This document shows positions 1-5,752 of a DNA stretch of 7,570 nucleotides, piece after piece. The notes under the pieces are model-generated. The model made no database searches, was not told the origin of the DNA, and worked only from the letters and a program-made list of their open reading frames with translations. A program made the translations under genes and the position numbers. The DNA comes from an uncultured Demequina sp. (lineage in GTDB: Bacteria > Actinomycetota > Actinomycetes > Actinomycetales > Demequinaceae): contig CALALQ010000268.1 in NCBI GenBank assembly GCA_937925595.1, positions 1-7,570 of the forward strand. Reading direction: 5' to 3'. The first letter of the stretch is position 1. Each line of letters begins with the position of its first letter.

Positions 1-653
1 TGAGCGAGACGGCGGTGTTCGTGGGTCGCCGCAAGCCGCTCGACGGTGGACTGCTTGGCGGGGGACCGGCGATGCGAGAGCCGGTGCACGCAGAGGCCGT
101 AATCGCGGTGCGCGACCAGGTGAAGGCGACGTCCGCCGAGGCGGTAGCGCAGTTCCGTTCTCTTGGGCTGGACGTGGTGCTGCTCACCGGAGACAACGAG
201 CTTGCCGCGCAGGCCGTGGGCAAGGAACTGGGGATCGACCGCGTGATCGCCGGGGTGCTTCCAGGTGGCAAGGCGGACGTCATTCGCGAGCTGCAGGAAC
301 CTGGCGGCGGCCCGCCCCGTCGCGTCGCGATGGTGGGCGACGGCGTCAACGACGCACCAGCGCTCGCGCAGGCCGACCTGGGGATCGCCCTGGGCACAGG
401 CGCGGATGTGGCCCGCGAGGCCAGCGACCTCACGATCGTCTCTGGCGATCCGAGGGTGGCGGCGACGGCGGTGCGGTTGTCCCGCAGGACGCTTGGCATC
501 ATTCGCGGGAACCTCTTCTGGGCCTTCGCCTACAACGTCGCCGCGATCCCCTTGGCGGCGGTGGGCATTCTCAACCCGATGATCGCCTCGGCCGCCATGG
601 GAGCGAGCTCCCTGTTCGTGGTGGCCAACTCGCTGCGGTTGCGCAGGGCCTAG
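1..653 (+). CDS. copA: P1B-type heavy-metal (probably Cu+) translocating ATPase, C-terminal part (5' truncated)
   Basis: Membrane pump that uses ATP to export a soft metal ion, most likely Cu(I). The reading frame is open from the window edge (first complete codon at base 3), so the N-terminal metal-binding, actuator and phosphorylation-site (DKTG) regions lie outside. Visible in order: the nucleotide-domain end, TGDN (bases 186-197), the hinge motif GDGVNDAP (336-359), then two C-terminal helices. The first contains the YN pair (531-536) in NLFWAFAYN and the second contains MGASS (from 597). In this family, YN plus MxxSS in the last two helices marks the Cu(I)/Ag(I) subgroup. The CPC motif of the preceding metal-binding helix is outside the window, so substrate is inferred. 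The stretch between VFVG and VIAVRD is about 14 residues longer than I would expect. The protein ends normally in a Arg-rich tail (NSLRLRRA). The upstream GTG at 15 is an internal codon, not a start. Confidence 0.9.
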   Translation, partial: SETAVFVGRRKPLDGGLLGGGPAMREPVHAEAVIAVRDQVKATSAEAVAQFRSLGLDVVLLTGDNELAAQAVGKELGIDRVIAGVLPGGKADVIRELQEPGGGPPRRVAMVGDGVNDAPALAQADLGIALGTGADVAREASDLTIVSGDPRVAATAVRLSRRTLGIIRGNLFWAFAYNVAAIPLAAVGILNPMIASAAMGASSLFVVANSLRLRRA

Positions 654-739
654 GCGACGGGCCCGCCGAGCTGCCGCAGCGTCGGCCCTGCTGGTGGATT
701 CTGCCTGCTTGCCCGGCCCCCAACCTCCTGCTGGTGGAT

Positions 740-760
740 TTGGCCCACTTGTGTGGCCAA
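740..760. other. Short hairpin at the centre of the 40-bp array
   Basis: TTGGCC (740-745) can pair with GGCCAA (755-760), leaving a nine-base loop. It sits between the forward and inverted halves of the array. No T run follows on either strand, so I do not call it an intrinsic terminator. It may be a structural part of the array or chance in GC-rich DNA. Confidence 0.3.
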
Positions 761-765
761 CACTC

Positions 766-800
766 GGCAGCATCCACCATTACGGAGGGGATGCGCGCCA
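766..800 (+). repeat. 35-bp direct repeat, copy 1
   Basis: This stretch is identical to 806-840 except at one base (A at 782, T at 822). It begins GGCAGCATCCACCAT and ends GGAGGGGATGCGCGCCA. The two copies are 5 bp apart, giving the 40-bp period. Near-identity suggests a recent duplication or selection on the whole unit. The GGAGGGGATG inside resembles a ribosome site next to a start codon, but there is almost no spacing between them and no credible gene follows. Confidence 0.9.
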
Positions 801-805
801 AACCG

Positions 806-840
806 GGCAGCATCCACCATTTCGGAGGGGATGCGCGCCA
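806..840 (+). repeat. 35-bp direct repeat, copy 2
   Basis: Second copy of the 766-800 unit, with 34 of 35 bases identical. It ends only 21 bp before the start codon of the ABC ATPase gene, so a protein bound here would overlap or abut that gene's promoter. Confidence 0.9.
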
Positions 841-846
841 GCCCAA

Positions 847-852
847 TAGAGT
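847..852 (+). promoter_or_regulatory. Possible -10 element of the ABC ATPase gene
   Basis: TAGAGT fits the actinobacterial -10 pattern TANNNT and lies 9 bp before the ATG at 862. Transcription would then start at or within a few bases of the ATG, giving a leaderless or nearly leaderless mRNA, which fits the lack of a clear Shine-Dalgarno sequence. No convincing -35 box is seen; its expected place falls inside the second 35-bp repeat. Confidence 0.3.
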
Positions 853-861
853 GAGAACGCC

Positions 862-1659
862 ATGTCCGCCGTCATCACGCTCACCGACGTCAAGCTTCAT
901 CGCGGCGTCACTCAGATCCTCACCGGCATCAACCTCACCATCGCCCGCGGCGAGCACTGGGCGCTGCTGGGCCCCAATGGCGCAGGCAAGACCACGATCC
1001 TCAGCATGTGTGGCGCGCGCCTCTACCCCAGCACCGGCAGCGTCGACATCTTGGGCCACCGCCTGGGTCGCGTCGCCGTTCAGGAACTCCACTCCCGCAT
1101 CGGCCACGTCAACCCGCGCCACCCACTGACCTCGCCACTCACGGTTCAAGAGGTGGTGCTCACGGGCTTCACCGGCACGCTTGAGACCCCGTTTCGGTGG
1201 GAACCCACCACCGCCCAGCTCGAGCGCACGCGCGACCTCATCGCGCAGATGGGACTCACGGATCGGACCCACGCCATCTGGCCCACTTTGTCTCAAGGAG
1301 AGCGCGGCCGCTCACTCGTCGCGCGCGCCCTCGCAACGGAGCCCGAGCTGCTCCTTCTCGACGAACCGACCACCGGCCTCGACGTCGCCGCTCGCGAGCA
1401 GCTGCTCGAGACCCTCGACGATCTCGCCGCCACCCACCCCGAGATCACGACGGTCCTCGTCACCCACCACCTCGAGGAGCTGCCAGAGACCACCACGCAC
1501 GCAGCCCTCATTGCGCGCGGAGCCCTCACAGCGTCGGGCCGTATTGAGCAGGCGCTGACCACGGCGACGGTCACCGAGGCTTTTGAGCACCCCATTGCCG
1601 TGGAGAGGCATGGCCGACGCTGGGCCGCCAGGGCGCAGCGCACCGGCTCGGTGCATTAG
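862..1659 (+). CDS. Stand-alone ABC ATPase, ModF/PhrA-like
   Basis: Soluble ATP-binding protein of 265 residues with one complete nucleotide-binding domain. Walker A is GPNGAGKTT (37-45), the signature is LSQGE (143-147), Walker B is LLLLDEP (163-169), the D-loop is GLD (172-174) and the switch histidine is H202 in VTHH. All catalytic motifs are intact. The usual Q-loop glutamine is not evident: the segment reads IGHVNPRH (80-87). The middle section (VQEVVLTGF, then the LSQGE region) resembles the halves of E. coli ModF (PhrA), which as I recall also lacks a plain Q-loop. No membrane segments or permease partner are next to it on this strand, so whether it drives transport or has a regulatory or cytosolic role is open. 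The ATG at 862 has only a weak GAGTGAGAA-like sequence before it. The gene is preceded by the 40-bp repeat array and converges on metZ. Confidence 0.85.
   Translation: MSAVITLTDVKLHRGVTQILTGINLTIARGEHWALLGPNGAGKTTILSMCGARLYPSTGSVDILGHRLGRVAVQELHSRIGHVNPRHPLTSPLTVQEVVLTGFTGTLETPFRWEPTTAQLERTRDLIAQMGLTDRTHAIWPTLSQGERGRSLVARALATEPELLLLDEPTTGLDVAAREQLLETLDDLAATHPEITTVLVTHHLEELPETTTHAALIARGALTASGRIEQALTTATVTEAFEHPIAVERHGRRWAARAQRTGSVH
1640..1654. terminator. Candidate hairpin terminator between convergent genes
   Basis: GCACCG (1640-1645) and CGGTGC (1649-1654) form a perfect 6-bp GC-rich stem with a 3-base loop, lying in the last codons of the ABC ATPase gene. The converging stop codons are 11 bp apart, so this hairpin is the best nearby candidate to halt both transcripts. 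There is no U tract; many actinobacterial terminators lack one, which makes the call uncertain. Confidence 0.35.
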
Positions 1660-1670
1660 CCAGCGAGCAC

Positions 1671-2891
1671 TCAGACAGCGTCGAGCGCGCGAGACAGGTC
1701 CGCGCGCAGGTCCTCGACATCCTCGAGCCCGATCGACAGGCGGATGGTCGCGGAGCACATGCCAACGGCGGCGCGACCCTCGGGTCCAAGACGGCGATGC
1801 GTCGTGGTCGCCGGGTGGGTCGCGATGGATTTCGCGTCGCCCAGGTTGTTGGCGAGGTCGAATACCTGGAGGGCGTCCATGAAGCGGAACGCCGCGGCCT
1901 TCGCCTCGTCGCCGTGGGGGTCGGCTCCCTCTGGAAGCACCAGGTCAATCGTGACCAGGGTGCCGCCAAGCGTCATCTGGCGCTTGGCGAGCTCGTACTG
2001 CGGATGCGAGGGCAGCAGCGGGTAGCGCGCAACGGCCACCTTGGGGTGCGCATCGAGCCAACCGGCCAGGTCCAGCGCAGCGGCGGACTGAGCGCGCACG
2101 CGCACGGGAAGCGTCTCTAGAGACTTGCCAAGCACCCACGCGTTGAAGGGCGATATGGTCGCGCCCATGGTGCGCACCATCGTGAGCACCTTCTCGATGT
2201 ACTCGGCAGAACCCAGCACCGCGCCGCCCAAAACCCGGCCCTGGCCATCGATGTGCTTGGTCGCGGAGTAGACCACAGCGTCGGCCCCCAGGGCGAGCGG
2301 CTTGGAGCCAATCGGTGTCGCAAAGACGTTGTCCACGATGAGTATCGCGCCGGCCTGCTTGGACAGCTCCGCGACGAACGCGATGTCCACGATGTCCTGC
2401 ATGGGATTGGACGGCGACTCGACGAAGACGGCGTCGGCGGGCGTCGCGAGGGCGCGCTCCCAGTCGGCGTTGATGTGGCCGTCGACGTAGTCAACCTCGA
2501 TGCCCCAGCCCGCGAAGTACTCGTTGAAGATCACGAGCGAAGACCCAAACAGTGCCTTCGCCGCCACGAGGCGCGATCCCTGCTTCAACACGGCGGCGAG
2601 CGACACGAACACCGCGGCCATTCCCGTCGCCGTCGCGAAGCACGCCTCGGCGCCCTCCATCGCTGCGAGGCGCTCCTCGAACATCGTCACGGTGGGGTTG
2701 CCGTACCGGCTGTACTGGTAGCGGTCGATCTCGCCGTTGAACGCGGCCTCCGCCTGCGCGGCGCTGTCGTAGACGTAGCCCTGCGTGAGGAACATCGGTT
2801 CGGCCATCTCCTGGAACGGCGTGCGGTGCATGCCGCCGCGCACGGCGAGCGTGTCGGGGCGCAATTCAGGACAGTCGGACGAATCGGTCAT
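1671..2891 (-). CDS. metZ: O-succinylhomoserine sulfhydrylase (MetZ)
   Basis: Cytoplasmic PLP enzyme of the Cys/Met metabolism (cystathionine gamma-synthase) family. It uses sulfide to convert O-succinylhomoserine to homocysteine and succinate, the direct-sulfhydrylation route to methionine. With the ATG at 2891 it has 406 residues, typical for the family. Visible features, numbered from that ATG: the N-terminal RPDTLAVRGGMHRTPFQE typical of MetZ, YSRYGNPT (60-67), the VDN aspartate that holds the PLP ring (D187), and the PLP lysine K212 in YSATKHIDGQGR. A GTG lies two codons upstream (2897), but the ATG has TAGCCT exactly 6 bp before it, as in a leaderless promoter. The substrate could be O-acetyl- rather than O-succinylhomoserine, since close relatives differ; MetZ is favoured by the N-terminal sequence. 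The gene lies 133 bp after the GH31 gene on the same strand and converges with the ABC ATPase gene. Confidence 0.88.
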   Translation of the reverse strand: MTDSSDCPELRPDTLAVRGGMHRTPFQEMAEPMFLTQGYVYDSAAQAEAAFNGEIDRYQYSRYGNPTVTMFEERLAAMEGAEACFATATGMAAVFVSLAAVLKQGSRLVAAKALFGSSLVIFNEYFAGWGIEVDYVDGHINADWERALATPADAVFVESPSNPMQDIVDIAFVAELSKQAGAILIVDNVFATPIGSKPLALGADAVVYSATKHIDGQGRVLGGAVLGSAEYIEKVLTMVRTMGATISPFNAWVLGKSLETLPVRVRAQSAAALDLAGWLDAHPKVAVARYPLLPSHPQYELAKRQMTLGGTLVTIDLVLPEGADPHGDEAKAAAFRFMDALQVFDLANNLGDAKSIATHPATTTHRRLGPEGRAAVGMCSATIRLSIGLEDVEDLRADLSRALDAV

Positions 2892-2897
2892 GGACAC

Positions 2898-2903
2898 AGG
2901 CTA
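2898..2903 (-). promoter_or_regulatory. Possible -10 element of a leaderless metZ promoter
   Basis: On the minus strand TAGCCT is followed by six bases (GTGTCC) and then the metZ ATG. TANNNT six bases before the start codon is the spacing seen in leaderless actinobacterial transcripts. The expected -35 position (about 2921-2927) falls inside the GTGCGGACG box at 2921-2929, not on a consensus TTGACA. No ribosome-binding site is visible. Confidence 0.4.
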
Positions 2904-2916
2904 CCGGCGACGCTTT

Positions 2917-3014
2917 CCTGCGTCCGCACCACTTTTCTTGCTCTCGCAGGCGCGGCGGCCCGACGCTGTGCGCGCTCGGGTGCGGACGGTTGCGATTTGC
3001 CGTGCGGACGCAGG
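2917..3014. repeat. 13-bp inverted repeat with a third GTGCGGACG box upstream of metZ
   Basis: CCTGCGTCCGCAC at 2917-2929 is the exact reverse complement of 3002-3014, a perfect 13-bp inverted repeat with 72 bp between the arms. The inner 9-mer GTGCGGACG occurs a third time at 2980-2988, 22 bp from the copy at 3002-3010 and in the same orientation. The group occupies most of the gap between the GH31 stop and metZ. It may be an operator set for metZ, since the left arm overlaps the expected -35 region. It could instead be a long stem that ends the GH31 transcript. Confidence 0.7.
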
Positions 3015-3024
3015 GGGTGGTGGC

Positions 3025-5310
3025 CTAGACCAGCCGTGCCGCGTATTCCGCCCCGTCATCGCCGCGGGCGCTCACATGTGACCGGTCAACGTGCACGCGG
3101 ATCGTCTCGACGCGTCCATCGCCGCTGCCTACACGCACACTGCGCTCCCCGTCCGGCCCACCGGGGAACACGTCGATCTCGAGCCCGCCAAACGCGTCGT
3201 AGTCGGGTCGTGAGATCTCGGACCCCCACGTGATGACGGCCCCGGGTCGCGCATACAGCGGAATCGAGTCGAAGCCGTGCGTTTCCGTCACCCAACGACC
3301 GCCCTCGACTTCCTCGCCGGTGAGTACGGAAGTCCACACGCCGTCGGGCAGATAGAAGCTCACCTCGCCGGTTGGCGACATGACGGGCGCGACCAGCAGG
3401 TCCGGCCCCAGCATGTACTGGCGGTCGAGGTAGCGGCAGTTGAGGTCGTGGGGGAACTCGAGAACCATGGGTCGCAGCACGGGGGTGCCGCGCCGCGCCG
3501 CCTCGTCGCCAGCCGCGAGCAGGTATGGCATGAGCCGGTTCTTGAGGCGAGTGAAGTGGCGGGTGATCTCCACGGCCTCGTCGTCGAACATCCACGGCAC
3601 GCGATACGAGGTGGACCCGTGCAGTCGCGAATGCGAGGACAGCAGCCCGAACGCGAGCCAGCGCTTGAACACGCCGGGATCCGGAGTGCCCTCGAAGCCG
3701 CCGATGTCGTGACTCCAGAACCCAAACCCGCACGCCGCGAGCGACAGTCCGCCGCGCAGCGTCTCCGCCATCGACGGGAAGCTCGACGTGTTGTCGCCGC
3801 CCCAGTGCAGCGGCATGGCCTGTCCGCCAGCCGTCGCGGAGCGAGCGAAGACAATCGCCTCGCCCTCGCCGCGCTCTTCCACGATCGCGTCGAAGACCGC
3901 CCGGTTGTACAGCTGCGCATAGAGGTTGTGCATGACGTACGGATCGGAGCCGTCGTGCCACGCCACGTCCGTGGGGACGCGCTCGCCAAAGTCTGTCTTG
4001 ATCGAGTCCACACCCTGACGCAGCAGCTGTCGCACCACGTCCTTGAACCACGCGGTCGCCTCCGGGTTGGTGAAGTCGACGATCGCCATGCCCGCTTGCC
4101 ACCAGTCCCATTGGAAGATGGCGCCGTCGGGCCGACGCACGAGGTAGCCCTTTGCCGCCGCCTCGCCAAAGAGCGCGGATCGTTGGGCAATGTAGGGATT
4201 GATCCACACTGACACCTTGAGTCCGCGGTCGTGGAGCCGGGCCAAGAAGCCCTCAGGGTCCGGGAACGTCTCGGGATCCCATTCAGCGGAGAACCACGTG
4301 AACTCGCGCATCCAGAAGCAGTCGAAGTGCACCACGGACAGTGGCAGTTCGCGCTCGGCAAACCCATCGATGAAGGACGTAAGCGTCGCCTCGTCGTAGC
4401 TCGTGGTGAAGGAAGTGGACAGCCACAGTCCGTAGGACCATGCGGGCACGCGCGCCGGTCGCCCGGTGAGCCCGGTGTACCGCTCAAGCACGTCCTTGAG
4501 GTCGTCGCCACCAAAGACTAGGAACTCGAGCACCTCGCCCGGCGTCGAGAACTGCACCCGCTCAACTGCCTCTGTGCCCACCTCAAACGAAACGTGCCCC
4601 GGGTGATTCACGAGCACGCCGTAGCCCGCAGACGAAAGATAGAACGGCACCGACTTGTACGACTGCTCGGAACTTGTGCCGCCGTCCGCGTTCCAGATAT
4701 CCACCGACTGCCCGTTCTTGACGAACGGACCGAAGCGCTCGCCCAGCCCGTAGACGGTCTCGCCAACGCCAAGATCCAGCTGCCCCACCATGTACGCGGC
4801 ATGCGGTGCGAGCCCGCCTTCGGCATAGCCAGCGACGCCGGCCGGCTCCGCCGTGACGGGCGAGTGGTCGGCAAGCGTCATGTGCGCGAGCGACTTGTGC
4901 CCCAGCCCGGTGATCCGGTGGCCGTTCCACGAGAACTCAACGCCAAACGCGTCCCCGCGTCCTACCGTCACCGTGAGGGGCCCGCTCGTGAGCGTCGCTT
5001 CGCTGCCCGACGCTGTGGTTGAGACAAACGCCTCGCTCGCCCCAGCGTCGGCCTGGCCGGGGAGGTCAAAGCCGCGGTGAGGGTCCCCGCCCGCATGATG
5101 CGTGACGCGAACTCTAGCGACGCCCTCGGCGGGGGAGTCGATGTCGATGGTGAGGGTGGGCAGATTGAGCGTGTGGCCGCGCTCGGTGATGACGCGTGAC
5201 GGCGCCAAGATGTTGAGCGCCTTGGCGCTCGCGTCCACCTCGTACGCCTGCGCTGCATATGCAGCGGTGACCCCGTCCCGCAGCATCCAGAAGCCGTCAG
5301 TGAACTTCAT
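3025..5310 (-). CDS. yicI: GH31 alpha-xylosidase, YicI type
   Basis: Glycoside hydrolase that releases alpha-linked xylose from the non-reducing end, for example from isoprimeverose or xyloglucan oligosaccharides. The 761 residues compare with 772 in E. coli YicI. The start MKFTDGFWMLRDG matches the YicI start, so the ATG at 5310 is well supported. There is no signal peptide, so the enzyme is cytoplasmic. Order: N-terminal beta-sandwich (to about 280) including the LDLGVGETVYGLGERF segment (179-193), the barrel, then C-terminal beta domains. The nucleophile is D440 in KTDFGER and the acid/base is D506 in HWGGD; their 66-residue spacing equals that of YicI D416 and D482. HFDCFWM (328-334) and GFGFWSHDIGG are also conserved. 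A related alpha-glucosidase specificity is possible but less likely given the YicI-like N-terminus. The gene starts 11 bp after the rhodanese stop and lacks a strong ribosome site, which suggests co-transcription. No xyloside importer lies in the window, so substrate supply is unexplained. Confidence 0.92.
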   Translation of the reverse strand: MKFTDGFWMLRDGVTAAYAAQAYEVDASAKALNILAPSRVITERGHTLNLPTLTIDIDSPAEGVARVRVTHHAGGDPHRGFDLPGQADAGASEAFVSTTASGSEATLTSGPLTVTVGRGDAFGVEFSWNGHRITGLGHKSLAHMTLADHSPVTAEPAGVAGYAEGGLAPHAAYMVGQLDLGVGETVYGLGERFGPFVKNGQSVDIWNADGGTSSEQSYKSVPFYLSSAGYGVLVNHPGHVSFEVGTEAVERVQFSTPGEVLEFLVFGGDDLKDVLERYTGLTGRPARVPAWSYGLWLSTSFTTSYDEATLTSFIDGFAERELPLSVVHFDCFWMREFTWFSAEWDPETFPDPEGFLARLHDRGLKVSVWINPYIAQRSALFGEAAAKGYLVRRPDGAIFQWDWWQAGMAIVDFTNPEATAWFKDVVRQLLRQGVDSIKTDFGERVPTDVAWHDGSDPYVMHNLYAQLYNRAVFDAIVEERGEGEAIVFARSATAGGQAMPLHWGGDNTSSFPSMAETLRGGLSLAACGFGFWSHDIGGFEGTPDPGVFKRWLAFGLLSSHSRLHGSTSYRVPWMFDDEAVEITRHFTRLKNRLMPYLLAAGDEAARRGTPVLRPMVLEFPHDLNCRYLDRQYMLGPDLLVAPVMSPTGEVSFYLPDGVWTSVLTGEEVEGGRWVTETHGFDSIPLYARPGAVITWGSEISRPDYDAFGGLEIDVFPGGPDGERSVRVGSGDGRVETIRVHVDRSHVSARGDDGAEYAARLV

Positions 5311-5321
5311 GCGCTGGGCGC

Positions 5322-5732
5322 CTATTCAGGGAATTTCCAGGGAAGGCCGGCGACCTTCCAGCCCTCGACGTCGCGAGTTCCCACCTTGTCTGCGCTGCCT
5401 TCGAACCCTTGCAGGACGTTATAGGAGTTCGTGTAGCCCGCCTGCGTCGCGGTCATTGCCGCGCCGATGCTGCGCTGGCCGGAGCGGCAGATGAACAGCA
5501 GCGGCGTGTCCTTCGCGACGTCGAGCGCCTCGAGCTGCTCGAGGAAGCGCTCGTTGGGGATGCCGCCCGCGTGCACCCACTCGATGAAGTGGGTGTCCTT
5601 GCCGAGCTCGGACGTGTCCGGGACGCCGATCTGCTGCCACTCGCCAACCGTGCGCACATCGACCAGCACCGCGCCGTCGCGAACCAGCTCCCACGCCTGT
5701 TGGGGCGTCACGTCTCCCGCGTATCCAGCCAT
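5322..5732 (-). CDS. Single-domain rhodanese-like sulfurtransferase
   Basis: Small cytoplasmic protein of 136 residues with one rhodanese domain. The active-site loop CRSGQRS has its persulfide-forming cysteine at C82, and the upstream DVRTVGEWQQIG segment (25-36) is the usual CH2-type DxR..EW motif. Such proteins carry sulfane sulfur as a cysteine persulfide; donor and acceptor here are unknown. The frame is open further upstream to 5888, but that part overlaps the permease gene and does not look like rhodanese. The ATG at 5732 is chosen because it begins the domain and has TACACT exactly 6 bp before it. The gene begins 20 bp after the permease stop and ends 11 bp before the GH31 start. From memory, M. 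tuberculosis Rv0390 is a similar protein next to metZ, which suggests a sulfur role linked to the metZ further along this strand. Confidence 0.88.
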   Translation of the reverse strand: MAGYAGDVTPQQAWELVRDGAVLVDVRTVGEWQQIGVPDTSELGKDTHFIEWVHAGGIPNERFLEQLEALDVAKDTPLLFICRSGQRSIGAAMTATQAGYTNSYNVLQGFEGSADKVGTRDVEGWKVAGLPWKFPE

Positions 5733-5738
5733 GTTGCC

Positions 5739-5744
5739 AGTGTA
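5739..5744 (-). promoter_or_regulatory. Possible -10 element of a leaderless rhodanese promoter
   Basis: On the minus strand TACACT is followed by GGCAAC and then the rhodanese ATG at 5732. This is the same TANNNT-N6-ATG spacing as before metZ. No Shine-Dalgarno sequence is seen in the 20-bp gap after the permease stop. A good -35 box is not evident: TTGGAG at 5765-5770 would need a 20-bp spacer. If real, the rhodanese and GH31 genes could be transcribed apart from the permease. Confidence 0.35.
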
Positions 5745-5752
5745 GGCGGTGG

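Larger units (their letters stand above)
687..840. repeat. Array of four TGGTGGAT cores at exact 40-bp spacing, two direct and two inverted
   Basis: The core TGGTGGAT reads on the + strand at 692-699 and 732-739 and on the - strand at 772-779 and 812-819 (as ATCCACCA). Start positions differ by exactly 40 bp each time, and the array is symmetric about 755.5. In core orientation, three of the four copies continue as TGGTGGATNCTGCC; the copy at 732 diverges after the core. The first pair also shares CCTGC before the core (687-700 and 727-740, 14 identical bases). It fills most of the gap between the metal ATPase and the ABC ATPase. It may be a set of operator sites or a small dispersed intergenic repeat; the sequence alone does not decide. 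It has no coding signal that I trust. Confidence 0.8.

Noticed and set aside
740..760. Intrinsic terminator for the metal ATPase gene
   Set aside because: The stem is only 6 bp with a nine-base loop and no T run follows. Another nested hairpin at 659-688 is equally weak, so I name no terminator for this gene.
687..840. CRISPR array
   Set aside because: The 40-bp period comes from cores in two orientations with only 5 bp between the two good repeats. There are no unique spacers of normal length and no cas genes.
571..1296. Long minus-strand open frame (241 codons) across the end of the metal ATPase, the repeat array and the ABC ATPase gene
   Set aside because: It runs antisense to two clear genes, includes the repeat array, has a low-complexity Arg/Gly/Ala composition and resembles no family. 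Long open frames on the opposite strand are expected at this GC content.
2892..3024. SAM-type riboswitch or McbR operator upstream of metZ
   Set aside because: The proposed transcript has no leader to hold a riboswitch, and I see no TAGAC-N6-GTCTA palindrome.
2253..3233. 326-codon plus-strand open frame opposite metZ and the GH31 end
   Set aside because: It is antisense to metZ, is rich in Arg, His and Val from reverse reading, and crosses the non-coding gap and two gene ends. It has no recognisable domain.
3086..4514. Overlapping 311-384-codon open frames within the GH31 gene on both strands
   Set aside because: They are shadows of the GH31 reading frame, which has intact catalytic motifs and full family length.
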